Shown in pieces: positions 23,300 to 34,800 of a stretch of 64,000 nt of DNA (its first letter is position 1; every line of letters begins with the position of its first letter). The notes under the pieces are model-generated. The model was given only the letters and a program-made list of their open reading frames with translations. It was not told the origin of the DNA and searched no databases. The position numbers and the translations under genes were made by a program. The DNA comes from Gamsiella multidivaricata (lineage: Eukaryota > Mortierellomycota > Mortierellomycetes > Mortierellales > Mortierellaceae), in NCBI RefSeq assembly GCF_025024155.1, contig NW_026251752.1:124001-188000 (forward strand), in the 5' to 3' direction.

Positions 23300-25437
23300 C
23301 TAAGAGTCCGAGAAGTCGACAAGATCGCCTTCTTCCTCTAAAGGAAGCGTCCCTACTGACTTGATTTGATGCAGCAATGCCTGTTTCTGGATTTGGAGCG
23401 ATTCAAGCTATAGGTTGATGTAAGCGAAGAAAAATGAAATAGTAAAGAGAGCGTTAGTTCTGGGACAATAACATAATTGAACATATAGATGTGTCAGTCT
23501 TTCTTACCAGGGATAGGTTGTACTGCTGGCGGTCGACAAGCATCTGTAGCGTGGGTCCGACCAGATTGTCGACAAGACTTGACAATGATTGAACATACAC
23601 GCCAGAGTTCCTGATCAATGTCATCCGGTCCGGTAGCGACATTGTCTTTTGATTGATATACCTATACAATTTCATCCACCGAGATGTAGTATCAGTATCG
23701 ACGTCAACAACCCCTTATGCGGACCAAATTGTTGCGCCCTTACTTTGTGCTCAACTCCTCTGCAGGGATATCATCCATCGATCCACGGTCATTCTTGCTC
23801 CTCTTCGCCACCGAGAAATGCTCCTCCACTTCACTCTCAGACGTTGGCGACATGATCGTGTCACCCTCCCGATCCTTTTGGCCTTGGGACGATGACGAGA
23901 ATGAGAATGCTTTTGTAGACGGCAATGAAAACAGCCGACGCTTCTCTTCTCTTCCGCCTGAACCCTTTCCACTGTTCGAGCTATTGGGTCGCTCGGGCGG
24001 CGATACTGCATGGCTGGTAAAGAATGGAGAGTCGTGCGGTGCTGGAGTCGACATGGGTATAGATTTGTAGAATGATTGGCGCTGCTCGTCGAATATGCGC
24101 TCAGGAATTTCGAGAAGTTTGGGTAGTGTGAGAGAATCTAGCGGATTTTCGTTCAGCACGCTGAATGGTAGTTTGATATGCTGGCAGCTACACAAACAAA
24201 GAAACAGAAGCTTGGCTTAGTTGATGATGATATCGTATTCTTTCGTGCGGCGCACTTCCATCCATGCTGAATGCTTACGAGGCGCCGTCTGATGGCCTAG
24301 ACTGGAAACATGTCACTTGGATCTTGTTGGACTAAGAGAGACGAGTTACAGACCATGATCAGTACGAGGTGCCAAAACTGACATTGCCTTTCAAGTGTAG
24401 CCCTTCAGAATGAAGTTCAACAGTATATTACAAGCTCGCTGTCGGTGCTGAAGCACGATACGATCATGCCGATGAACCTCTGGTCCATGAGTTGCTGCGA
24501 CAGCTGTGTGCGAAGATCTGATGTATTCGTCAGAGAAAGTAGCACGCCATGTCAGTATGCAGTCCTCTCCATGCAATTCTATATTACGCGCGTGAATCCA
24601 AATGAGCTGATCTTACCAACGTGCGATGGGAACACGGTGATATGAGGATGGCTATGGTACTATGGGCGTCAAAATAGAACCACAGATCGATGAGAACCAT
24701 GGCCGAGGCTACATTTCAGTGTCGTCAAAAAGTCATTCCCATATTGCGAAGCATGTCCCGCGAATCCGTACCCATCCAATAACGCGTGTAGTCTTTCCGG
24801 TTGCCTTTGTAATTTCCTATTCGATCGGTATAAGGGAATGAGGTATAAGTCTCGGCACTGTGCATCCTCGAAGAGGGTTTTGACCAAGAAAAAGCCCCAT
24901 CCGCAGAAGTCGACGGTTGGACGAATTTGTACCTCTGCCTCAATAGCCGCCATAGTCAATTGCTCAGGTCCAATCTCGACACGGTCCTTGCGTTTTTCTG
25001 ACCGGGTGAGCAACGAGACGCCATCAACGCGTGCGATTTCCGTCGCACCCTCTTTCTATTAAATGAGCGAAGAGTTGCGACATATATCCAAAGCGCTGTT
25101 TAGCTTATTTGCAGTTGCCTGGTCTCCAGTGATGATATGGTGTCTTTTAGTGAATAACGTACGATCCAGTCGCCCATAAGCATTCCCATGATCTCTTCCT
25201 ATTCAAAAGCAAGGTCATTGCATTAGTGTTTCTGGGGCGGTCCATTCCTTCAAGGACGCGGCGGTTGATGGCAAGCGAACATGGAATATGAACGGGAAAC
25301 CTTACTTTTTCGGTGGACAGAGCGTGAGCGAGCAGGATGTGGAGGACGTTGGACTGGACCAGCACTCTGGAGAGGGAGGAGGACCGTGACATGTTGTCTG
25401 GGTGGAATGGGTTGGTCGTGGGGATGTAGGATGCCAT
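23300..25437 (-). CDS. BRCC3: BRCC36-like JAMM/MPN+ deubiquitinase
   Basis: Ten exons on the minus strand: 25437-25306, 25198-25163, 25055-24933, 24816-24772, 24659-24617, 24517-24432, 24331-24279, 24187-23744, 23661-23508 and 23407-23300; phases agree and give 407 residues. The zinc site of the MPN+ class is complete: the upstream glutamate in [14 protein letters not shown] and the signature [14 protein letters not shown] (H-X-H-X10-D). BRCC36-specific features are [31 protein letters not shown] and the block after it with [15 protein letters not shown], then a C-terminal helical part ([16 protein letters not shown]). A Ser/Pro-rich insert of about 90 residues sits in exon 8. Animal BRCC36 cleaves K63-linked ubiquitin, in the nucleus (BRCA1-A) or cytosol (BRISC), and needs an MPN- partner (Abraxas/KIAA0157 type). 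It shares a 181-bp divergent promoter with HIS6. Confidence 0.9.
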
Positions 25438-25618
25438 TGGTGAGAGGGATGGAGTTACTGAAAAGGTTAAAAGACAAAGCAAGCTGGGCTTTTGTCCCAC
25501 CCACACCAAACATGGCTGTCACATCAGATCGACTTTTGCAGGTTGTTCGCCCCCAAGGGGAGTATACTCTCTTCCACCTTCAACTCCAATCCTCAGCTCC
25601 ATTCCAGTTGATCAGACC
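25438..25618. promoter_or_regulatory. Short bidirectional promoter region, BRCC36-like/HIS6
   Basis: Only 181 bp separate the two divergent start codons, so both promoters and both 5' leaders must overlap here. No operator is obvious by eye; CT-rich leader sequence precedes the HIS6 ATG. Confidence 0.6.
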
Positions 25619-26831
25619 ATGTCTCGTACTGCATTCCGTCCTTGCATCGACCTGCACTCGGGTCAGGTCAAGCAGATCGTTGGCGGGTCCCTCAACGACA
25701 AGGACCAGTCGCAGCTCAAGACCAACTTCGTCTCCAAGTACACCTACATCTTTCCTCACGCCTATTCCAAAAAATAATTCTCCGAGCTATGGTCGTATGA
25801 AAGCTCTGACATTTTTCTTTCAATTGACAATCCTATGTTGCAGTGAACCGCCTAGTTACTACGCTCAACTGTACAAGGATAACAATCTGATAGGTGCACA
25901 TGTCATCAAACTGGGACCAGGAAATGATGAGGCTGCAAAGGAATGCCTTCGCACCTGGCCAGGTGCGACAAAGATTCTTTTCACTTATCAGTTGGACGTG
26001 GAGTGTGGGATCTGATTGAGTCACCCATTAACCTTATCACATTCAACCACTCAAAAAAAAAAAAAAAAAAAAAAAAAACAATCGCCTTTAGACGGTCTCC
26101 AACTCGGTGGTGGGATCACATTAGACAATGCTCAATCATGGGTTGAAGCCGGAGCAGCCAAGGTATTACTTAATATAACACGACGATGGATAAAAGCATT
26201 CCATTGTTTGATCACGACCTCCGGTCAGATCAAAGTTATCTGATTCTTTCAAACACATTTTTTTTTCTAGGTGATTGTCACTTCATATCTGTTTCCGGGC
26301 GGCAAGTTCTCGCTCGAACGGTTACAGGCCCTTTCTAAGGCCGTGGGAAAGGACAGGCTCGTCGTCGATGTCAGCTGCAGGAAGCGTGATAACGAGTGGA
26401 TTGTCGCCATGGACAAATGGCAAACCATGACGGATATGAAGGTGAATAAGGAGTCCTTAGACATCTTGGCTGATCATTGCTCCGAGTTCTTGGTCCATGC
26501 CGCTGACGTTGAGGGGCTCTGTAAAGGAATCGATCAGGATCTTGTCAAAGGTGAGATGTCCTTGTGTCTTTTCCTTTTTTTTTTTCCCGCAGTGCAATGC
26601 TATTTGTTGTTGATTTTTGAACATCTTACTGGGCTTCATGCAGCGCTGGGCGAGTGGACGACGATTCCTACGACATATGCAGGTGGCGCAAATGCTCTGA
26701 GCGATCTGGAGCTAGTGAACCGGCTCTCTCATGGCAAGGTTGACCTGACCTACGGAAGTGCATTGGATGTCTTTGGCGGAAAGACTGTCAAGTTCGAAGA
26801 ATGTGTTGCATGGAACGAGGCCATAATTTGA
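25619..26831 (+). CDS. HIS6: ProFAR isomerase of histidine biosynthesis (HIS6)
   Basis: Five exons, 25619-25737, 25844-25962, 26092-26162, 26271-26550 and 26644-26831, give 258 residues, the normal length. It opens [20 protein letters not shown], where the aspartate in PCIDLHSG is the family's N-terminal catalytic residue. [18 protein letters not shown] and VIVTSYLF are the first phosphate-binding half, and [17 protein letters not shown] and [10 protein letters not shown] the second half of the TIM barrel. The enzyme (EC 5.3.1.16) performs the Amadori rearrangement of ProFAR to PRFAR, the fourth step of histidine synthesis, in the cytosol. Intron 2 carries a 26-base A run (26053-26078) just upstream of its acceptor, an unusual place for purines. 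Confidence 0.96.
26053..26078. repeat. Poly(A) homopolymer inside HIS6 intron 2
   Basis: Uninterrupted run of 26 A about 13 bases before the CTTTAG acceptor, where fungal introns normally carry pyrimidines. Confidence 0.95.
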
Positions 26832-26895
26832 ACAGTTCGACATAGTCTATTGCTGTGTATAATATAAACTTGCTATTTGAGGCACTTTTTTTTTT

Positions 26896-28161
26896 TTACG
26901 AGTAAACATGGAAGAGCTGGATGTTTGGATCCGAGGATACTTCGAACTTAACCCTGCCCTGAGGCCCTGCCGCGATGTCCATGAATTCTCCATCGATGCA
27001 AAGACGTCCATTTTTGGGCGTTTCCAGTTCCACAATCTTGGCCTTGTAGTATTCGACCTTCTCGTGCTGCACATGCTGTCCGTCGTTGATGATACCCTCC
27101 AAGACCTGGAGTATAGCACTGCGACCCACATTCTGTACTGCCAACACATCCAGCCATCCGTCTGAGGTCTTGGCCAAGGGCGTCGGTTTGAACCCTGGCT
27201 CGAGAGAGGCCTGCTTGGAAAACATGAGGTACGTAAACGGTCCCGAGAGTGTGAACGAAGGGCTGTTGCTGGAGGCATTCGGGACCTCCTCCGTATCACT
27301 CTCGACCGTCGCGACCAGTTTCTGCAGGGGGCGATCATATCTCTGAACAGGTCCATAGAAATCCAACCGTGCTTCGTATTGCTTCAATAGGAAGATGTTC
27401 TTGAGGGCCGCGATCTTGAACCGCAGATTACCAAGGCCTCTGTATCCTTCTGCATCATGGACGGTTGCGCAGTGAAGCCCAAAGCTGTTGACCACGACTG
27501 TGTACACATGCGTTTTCCATCCATTTGCCGCCGCTGGTTGGTCATTTGATTCTTGTGGCCGAGTAGAAACCTTGACGACCCGCAATGGAATGACCGCCCC
27601 TGCCTGGAACCGTTCAATAGCTTCCTGAACGGTCGTCACGCCGAGGCTTGTAGCAATAGCGTTTCCGGTACCAGTAGGAACGACAGAGAGCTCGATTTTC
27701 GGCCGGAAACCGTCCGAGACAAAGGAAGAGCCTTTCAGACCTTCAAGGATGCCATTGACGGTCTCGTGAACTGTTCCATCACCACCCATGACCATGACTC
27801 GAAGCGTTGCGCTCGTGGGATGCACGGGCTGCGGTCCTCCCCTGTTGCTGGCTGTCGTTACTAGAGACTGACAGAGATCGGCGAGGATTTGTTGGATATT
27901 GTCTTTGAAGTAGGTTTGGGCGAAGCCGCGGGCTGAGGTCTCGATGAGACGAACGGCCGTGCCTGAGTTATCGATTGCCGGTTGAACGGTCTTTGCAAAG
28001 ATTTTCTGGCCCTGTTTCAGTCCTGCGCTCGGGTTCAGGACGACGAGGAGCGGGAACTTGTCTGAGGTTGGAAGGATGCCCATGGCTGTAGAATCGGAAT
28101 GAGCTCTGGTGAATGGAAAAGGTTGGTGAATGACGATGCTGATGAGCAACGCGGAGACCAT
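26896..28161 (-). CDS. Lipid kinase, diacylglycerol/sphingosine kinase family
   Basis: A single uninterrupted frame of 421 codons. The DAGK catalytic domain begins PLLVVLNPSAG and contains the nucleotide-binding GGDGTVHE and VPTGTGNAIATSLG; the C-terminal lobe ends with RLCIDGEFMD, the usual DGE motif. Two starts are possible: the first ATG at 28161 gives a hydrophobic lead MVSALLISIVIHQPF that could be a signal anchor, while the ATG at 28083 (MGILPTSDKFP) starts right before the catalytic domain and gives 395 residues. Enzymes of this family phosphorylate diacylglycerol, ceramide or sphingoid bases. Which lipid is used here cannot be decided; the compact size with no C1 or PH domain resembles small ceramide/DAG kinase-like proteins. 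It is convergent with HIS6, with only 64 bp between the stops. Confidence 0.85.
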   Translation of the reverse strand: MVSALLISIVIHQPFPFTRAHSDSTAMGILPTSDKFPLLVVLNPSAGLKQGQKIFAKTVQPAIDNSGTAVRLIETSARGFAQTYFKDNIQQILADLCQSLVTTASNRGGPQPVHPTSATLRVMVMGGDGTVHETVNGILEGLKGSSFVSDGFRPKIELSVVPTGTGNAIATSLGVTTVQEAIERFQAGAVIPLRVVKVSTRPQESNDQPAAANGWKTHVYTVVVNSFGLHCATVHDAEGYRGLGNLRFKIAALKNIFLLKQYEARLDFYGPVQRYDRPLQKLVATVESDTEEVPNASSNSPSFTLSGPFTYLMFSKQASLEPGFKPTPLAKTSDGWLDVLAVQNVGRSAILQVLEGIINDGQHVQHEKVEYYKAKIVELETPKNGRLCIDGEFMDIAAGPQGRVKFEVSSDPNIQLFHVYS

Positions 28162-29020
28162 TCAAAAAAAAAATTAATTGAGTTTTTTTTATAAATGACG
28201 CGGTATATCCATGCACGTAGCGGACATGTCCAGACACAATAGTCTTTACTCTTGTCCAGCGCAGCTGCAATATTCCAATCCTTGTAGCGATCATCCTATT
28301 CGATCACAATTCACATGGAGCAATCTTTACCTTTTTCCAAGGCCATAGGAGGACAGCCATTCAAATGCCAGTAGCACCGTGGGGTAACCCGCTGGGAAAG
28401 GTGCGTCTTCTTTCACACGTTTTCAGGAACCGTGTGAACAGCCCACCACCCCTGACAAAACGCTTGCTGTGCGCAACAGGGCAGCAGCACTTTACACAAG
28501 GGGATGGCGGCATTGGTTCATCAGAGGAATACGCTAGTTTTAACGAGTCCGACGATAAGGACCCACGTTGGGACCTGCAGAATACGAAGCTATTCTCAAC
28601 TGGCTGGGGGACGGTGACAATTTGTCCACGTTGTCCAGCAAGGTGCTGTTGGATGTAGCTGGTCGAGGGCGATTTATCTAGTTTATACGTTAAACATACA
28701 GCCTTATTTATTGAATTAGAAAACATATATCGTTGGGATTGCAGCTTGTTTATGATAGGCGCCCGATGGCGAAGTGTACACGGCGCTACCCATCTCAGCT
28801 ATACCAAAGCAGTAGCTCCTTCCTCCGAACTCCTCCTCTAGGTCCAGATCAAAGAGGCCTCGTATAAGCTCATATATTGCTATAATAAATCGTCTTTATT
28901 TCATCGAAATGAGATATATAGAGGAGAGGGTATTTACACTTTCTAAACAAATTGTTATGTACAAACCGAAGCTTCTTTGATTTTGACGCGTCCAAGACGC
29001 GCTCTTTTTTTCTTTTTTTC
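28162..29020. other. Intergenic, two overlapping short frames of doubtful value
   Basis: An ATG-initiated plus-strand frame of 97 codons (28365-28658) and a minus-strand frame of 121 codons (28726-28361) overlap almost completely. Neither resembles a family I know and neither shows splice sites that extend it. The 3' end of the lactone oxidase transcript should lie at about 28880-29020 (TAATAAAT at about 28882 on the plus strand is not oriented for it). I treat the segment as non-coding. Confidence 0.4.
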
Positions 29021-30915
29021 TTAGAGATCCTGAAGAAGGGGCTTCCAGGTACCGTTCACAAAAACGTCGCTCGGATCTTGGAGTTTGCGAATGTGGTTGA
29101 ATCGAACCAGGCGGTCTCCGTACTCGCGGCGCAAGTATGGGACAATGTTCGGAACACTCTCCCACATCTTTGGCCAGTGAGGTCTATTTGATAGAAAAAG
29201 AGGAGGATTGGTCAGTTTCACTCATACGCTAACGAAATAATAAAAGGAGACCATTGCAGGCCGCAAGGACATACTTGGCGTTGTATTTCTCGATCCAATC
29301 AGTGACAATGCCTGCAGAATACTCCTCAAATCCAGGAGTACCCGAGGCAGCTATGACATTGATCATGCAGTAGATGGCCTCGGGATCCTCGTCGTACAGG
29401 GGCGACAGCAACTTGTTCGACGACTTGATCATGCGCATTTCAAGCGCTGTGCCCATACGCTCCGGCATACTTGTTGTGAATACCCAGTTCTGAAAAATAA
29501 AAAAATAAAAAATAAAATAAAAAAAAGCACGAAAGCCTGTTAGGAAAACAACTAACGAACTAAAAGGTCAATATCAAATGGAAGCTCTTGTATGCAAATA
29601 CGGGTACATACCTTAGCAATAAGCTCCTTCCAGCACTCGACAACGTTCTTAAAGTCCATATCAGCCTTAAACGCCACACCGGCATCCAACACCGTCGTCA
29701 CTTCATCTCCAAGCTGGAAATGCAACGCCTCTGGGATCTCGAGCACCCTTTCGCCCACATGAAGCATCGAGAAGAATGGGTTATCGACCGTAGGCGGCTG
29801 GTCCTTGTAAGGATCCACAGGCTCGGCCGGCGCGGTCGTACGTTCCCATTCCTTGATCCAAATCGCATCATTCTGGTCAGGTTTCATGAAATGCTTGAAG
29901 GGCCAGTACAAGAACTCGGTCGAATCGTTCTTGAGGATCATGGCCTTCACACGAAGACCGGCATCGGGCCCCTCAAAGACGGACTCCAAGGTGGGGTACG
30001 AATCTCGGACAAGGAGACGGGTATGCATGACCTCGACTCGGAGCGTGGCCGTGTAGATGATGCCCAGGAGACCGAGGTTCAGGCATGCGGCTGAGAAGGC
30101 CTCGGGATCTTTTTGCTCAGAGTAGGTAACAAGCTCGTTGTTGGCATTGAGGATGGTCATCTCGGAGATCATGTCCGACATCGTGCGCGAGTTGAGGGAC
30201 ACTCCGTGCTACACGAGTATGCGTTAATATCAGTTGTTAGTATTGTGCTCTTCCAATCAACATACAGTAAGGCGATACGTGTTATCACTCACGCAACCCA
30301 TGCTGAGGACACCTCCGTAGCGCACCTATCCAAGGTAAAAGTCGTAGAAAAAAAAAGTTAGCGAATTTTGCATTAAAACAGTTCATTTATGTGCGTCCCA
30401 TGAGATCGGACTCAATATCTTGCACATACACCAATCCTCAGTTCAAAATCCTTTATCATTTTCACACTTACAGTCGACGGGACAACGTTCGAAGGCAACG
30501 CCAAAGGAGGGTTATGCTGCCTAAGGGCCTGGTCTAGTTCCGCAACCGTAACTCCACTCTCGATCGTTACCGTCCATCCCTCTTGCCCTTCCTTGGGTGA
30601 ATAGATCTTGTTCAGGTTGTGATTCAAGACCAAGTAGTCGCTCGTGGCGGAGCTGCTACACCAGGAGTGACCCGTGCCGGCGCAGCGAATCTTCTTGTCG
30701 TTGTTCTTGGCCTCGCGGACAATCACCATGAGATCCTTCAGGCTGTGCGGGTAGAATGTTGCCTCGGGCTGGCTGGAGAGGTTCTGACCCCAGTTCGACC
30801 AGGCATCAGCTGAGAAGGAGACACCATCGATGATCGCGACTGGAGATCCCACAAAGCCCTTGGTTTCCAGGCGATCGGCGGGGGCCTCGTTCTGGGCAGA
30901 CTCAAGCTTGATCAT
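29021..30915 (-). CDS. ALO1: D-arabinono-1,4-lactone oxidase (FAD-linked)
   Basis: Five exons on the minus strand: 30915-30472, 30325-30293, 30208-29612, 29489-29275 and 29183-29021; 483 residues. Exon 2 is only 33 bases. Residues about 25-190 form the FAD-binding PCMH fold with the pattern AGTGHSWC and the second FAD segment GGVLSMGCHGVS. The C-terminal ALO domain ends with PHWPKMWE; the family's substrate motif is HWAK, so the Ala is Pro here. The enzyme makes dehydro-D-arabinono-lactone, i.e. the fungal vitamin C analogue D-erythroascorbate, and releases H2O2; in yeast it is mitochondrial. An in-frame upstream ATG at 31062 would add 49 residues starting MPASMLALLSLLSITVP, a possible signal or anchor sequence. 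I chose 30915 because family homology starts soon after. Confidence 0.88.
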
Positions 30916-31062
30916 AGCGTAAAAAAGGGAGGGCTGGGGTAAAGAGTGGGAAGAGTACGAAGGTCGGCTTAAGGGAGTAATTTTGGTGGGGAGTGAGGTG
31001 AAAGGGGGATAAGGAACAGTTATAGAAAGAAGAGACAGAAGAGCAAGCATGGAGGCTGGCAT

Positions 31063-31800
31063 TATTTATACAAAAGTTGCCAGCTGTGGGCTGGTCTTCT
31101 CGACGGACAAGTATGCTGCATCCAACGATAGGATGTCTTTGCTCTAAGCACCCATGCACCGCTGAAATCTGGATGGGTAGTCTTCCCTTGTTGATGGACA
31201 GAACGACAGTCAAGAGGGAGGGAGAGGGGGGGAGGGGGGGAATCGAGGCGGTATGAGGGACAAGGACCGCGGCATGAATGCATATCGGTGGATGACATCT
31301 CCTCTAGACCAAATAAGAATTGCAGTAAGTCGCGACCCAGCTCACTCGTTCGTGCTCATTCACTTCCGCTCCTTTAATGCTGCTGTCGACCTTTTTTTTT
31401 TTTTTACGCGGTATTTGCTTTGTTGCTCTGAAGGAACAAAATGTCGTCGAGATAACAACTGTAGCAGCATTCGCCTTGAGGCACACCCAACTGACATAAC
31501 CGCATTGGCTGCTTTCAAACGAATAAAGCCTTTATTCTGAAGTTTTTGAACGCATCGTTCAATGCATGGGCCTAGGCTCGAGCCCATTGGCCAAACTTCC
31601 CACTCCTAGATGAAACTCAGTTGAGGAATCAGCAGAGGTTGTGCTATAGCTTTACCGCGACATTGTATGCAAGGATATGACCAGCCCATTAAACAATCCG
31701 CTGCATCTTTCTCTCCTTCCCTCCTCTCCCCTCCCCAATCCTTCTACATATTTAATCGAAAAGCGACAACCCCGCCGCCTCCTTCCTTGCTTCGTCTCTC
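31063..31800. other. Intergenic region without recognised feature
   Basis: It lies between the start of ALO1 and the stop of the next minus-strand gene. It contains a G-rich stretch at 31212-31241 (C-rich on the transcribed strand, as in other leaders here) and a T run at 31391-31405. Nothing else supported. Confidence 0.4.
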
Positions 31801-34800
31801 CTAATCATAAAGGCCCGTGTAAGCCGGTCGAAGCTGCCTCTGAATGTAGTTTGAGAACGTGCTCGCAGGCGTACCAAAGAACGCCGCGGACTTGGCCACG
31901 ACCATCGCGTCGACCATCGGGATCAAGAACTTGGCCATCAGTGTTCCGTCCTCTGGGTTCCGGAAATGGTGCAGTAGCTCCAAATCCTCTGAGAAATCAT
32001 CCAACGTAAAGATGCACTCAAACGTCTCGAACAGCTTGTCAAAAATCGGATTCGCTCGAGGCCGATGCGCGTCTGTCGCGAGATAGATGGGCGTAAACTG
32101 ACCGTTCGATCGGCGTCTTGGAGTCGATGGAGATGTTTGCGAGATTGAATGCTGTTGTGGTTGTGATCGTTGTTTCCTCAGTTGTCTCTGCAGTGTTCGA
32201 CGGTGGTTGAGGGCCCTGGACCGACACTGTTCAATCGACAACCGACCCCGCTCCTCGCGCTTAATGCCACCATCATCCCCACCCATATATTCCTCCTCGC
32301 CCGTGATACCAACCTGCCACATCAGTTCCTGCCGGGAATTCTCAATCGTCTCCCGCGCAGTTAACGAAAAGTGTCCATCCGACATGCGGATATGGATCCC
32401 AACAAACCCTGCATCCATCATCGAATCAGATAGCACTGTACCACCGTATGCCTGTCTGTCCGGATGAGTACCCCCAACATCAGCATCAGTATCAGCAGCA
32501 GTAACAACACGTCCGCTGATCTTGTCTGCGATCCTCTGGCTGGTCGTCTGCAGGATATCCGTCCCCAAAATCAAATGGTCTCGAATCATCAACAACCAGG
32601 CTTTGCTTTCCAACGAGTCGATGCTCACCCGTCCTGTCCCAAAGATCGAGCCCAGATGAATCAGCCGCTCTGGACGCTGGGCTAGCCACTCGACCGTAAA
32701 CTCTTCCTGGTACTTGAGCCGTGCCCTGATCGATTCTTCAGCATCGGGGTTCTCTGTGAAGCGGTAGTCGTAAAGGCTCGAGTCGTCAAAAAAGAGGACG
32801 TCCCCTTCAGTGCGCAAAATCAAGGATTTCTTCTTCTCATCTCCTTCTTCTCCTGCACTGGCATCGCCCTCGGCGCTGCCTTTGTCCTTATTTTCCTCCT
32901 TGCCTTCTTTGCTCGTGATACCAGTGCCAACGTTAGATCCATCAATCGCAGCAGTCGCTTTAGTAGTGGCTGAATTCTGCTCATCTTCCTCCTTGGGCAG
33001 CGTCAGGTTGAATCGATCAGCCAAATACTGCATGGACATAGACTCCCGTGTCAAGACCCGGACATAGCGGCGGAGAGGGTTCAAGTCGAAGAAGAAATCC
33101 CAATCTGTCATGGTCCACGATTCGTACTGGAGGCACTCGGCAGGTAAGGGACTCCACTTCATGCGACGGTGCTTCCCGACCACAGGTTGCTGGTGCTGTG
33201 GTTTAAGCTGCGTGGGATAATGGTATACTGGAAGTGCTGCTTGCTCTTGAATTTGTTGGAAAGGATGCTGATCAGGTACCTGAGGCTTCTGTGGCCGAGA
33301 TCCACGGCGATCCCTTCTGCTATTCCTGAAACCCAACTTCTCGGGCTCTGACCCTGTCAACAACGATCGCTTCATCACACGCGCGCGGTTCTTCTGCAGG
33401 TTAGAGTCCAGAGGTGTCACGTAGAGTGGTAATGAAGCCTCCACACCCACTTGCTGCTGCATCAACAGCCGCTCTCCATTATAACCAGGTATGGAAGGAT
33501 CAGACTGCACCAAATACCCTGGCTTTCCCCAGTTCGCATTATGCTCATCCAAGTCATCGGGGATACCCATCTGAATGCCACCAGAGCCTCTATTTTCACC
33601 ATCCTCCTCGTCCCTAACGGCTCTCCGGTCGGTCATGCCCTGATCTAACTTCTCGTCGGAATGGATATCTTCTTCCAGGTTCACGATGTCGCTGACATTG
33701 TCTCCAGTTGCGATTCTAGTCTTATTCCCGTCCTCGTCCGCTGATTCCTCGACCCATGACGGCACCTCTTCCTCCTCGCCGCCTGCAAAGCCTTCGCCTG
33801 AACCTTGCTCTTGGAAGAAATTGTTCTTATCGGTCTCAAATGATCCTTCGACACTGCCCAAGTCCGGTTGGACATCTGATAGATTATATGGCTCTTCTTC
33901 CGACTCTTCTTCATCCCCTCGCGCATCGATAAGGATGTCCATGAGAGCTTCCTTGTCAAGGCGCCCCTCTGGTGCCATATCCTCTTCTATTGATGGATTT
34001 GGTGTTGAATTCTCCTCGGTGAACTGGAAACCTGATGTAGCAGCACCCAATTTATCAATTGAAATTGAGGTCGACCCTTGACTGTTTCGCTGTTGAGCAT
34101 TAAGCGCTCTTAGCTGAGATGGTACCTCGCCACTAGGGCTCTGTTGGTAGTGGGAGTGGTGATGATTATGATGGTGATGACGATGCTGCTGTTTCTGCTG
34201 CTGCCACGGTTCCTGAGGCCGTGGTGTTGGTGGTAGTGGTGATGGCCATGATGATAGAGGCGGCGACAATGCTTCATGGGTTTGGGATTCCATCCTGCCC
34301 ATACTTCTTTCCTCGGTGCCCTGCTTCTGCTCGTTCATTTGCTGATACGCCATCGCCTGCTCTTGCCTCTCTTCGATCTCTTTCTCTTCTTGATTCTCAA
34401 TGATCGCACGACAATGCTCGAGTCCAATCTTGGTCTGATACAATAACCGAGTATGCAGCAACCGAAAAGTACGCCAGGGCATGGGCGGACCCAGGTATAC
34501 CTTTGGCATGATCAACGTCCGGTTCAGGAGTCTTGCCAACAGCAGCGCGTTCTCGAGCTCTGTTCGTTGGTTATGGAACCCAGAGTGCGGAAGGAAAGTG
34601 AGATATTTTGTAGAGGGGTCCAGGTCAATGCTTCGGTCCTGGGTGCTCTCTGGATCTGCTGTAGTGGTTGGTGAGGGAAGTAAGTCAAGATATCCGGGTC
34701 GATAGGTCATGATGAGATGGTTCGGCAACGTAGTCAACTCGATCCCCTCGACAAGTTTCCGTTGCTCCAAGAGATAGTTGAGCCTAGTGCCGTTCCCTGA

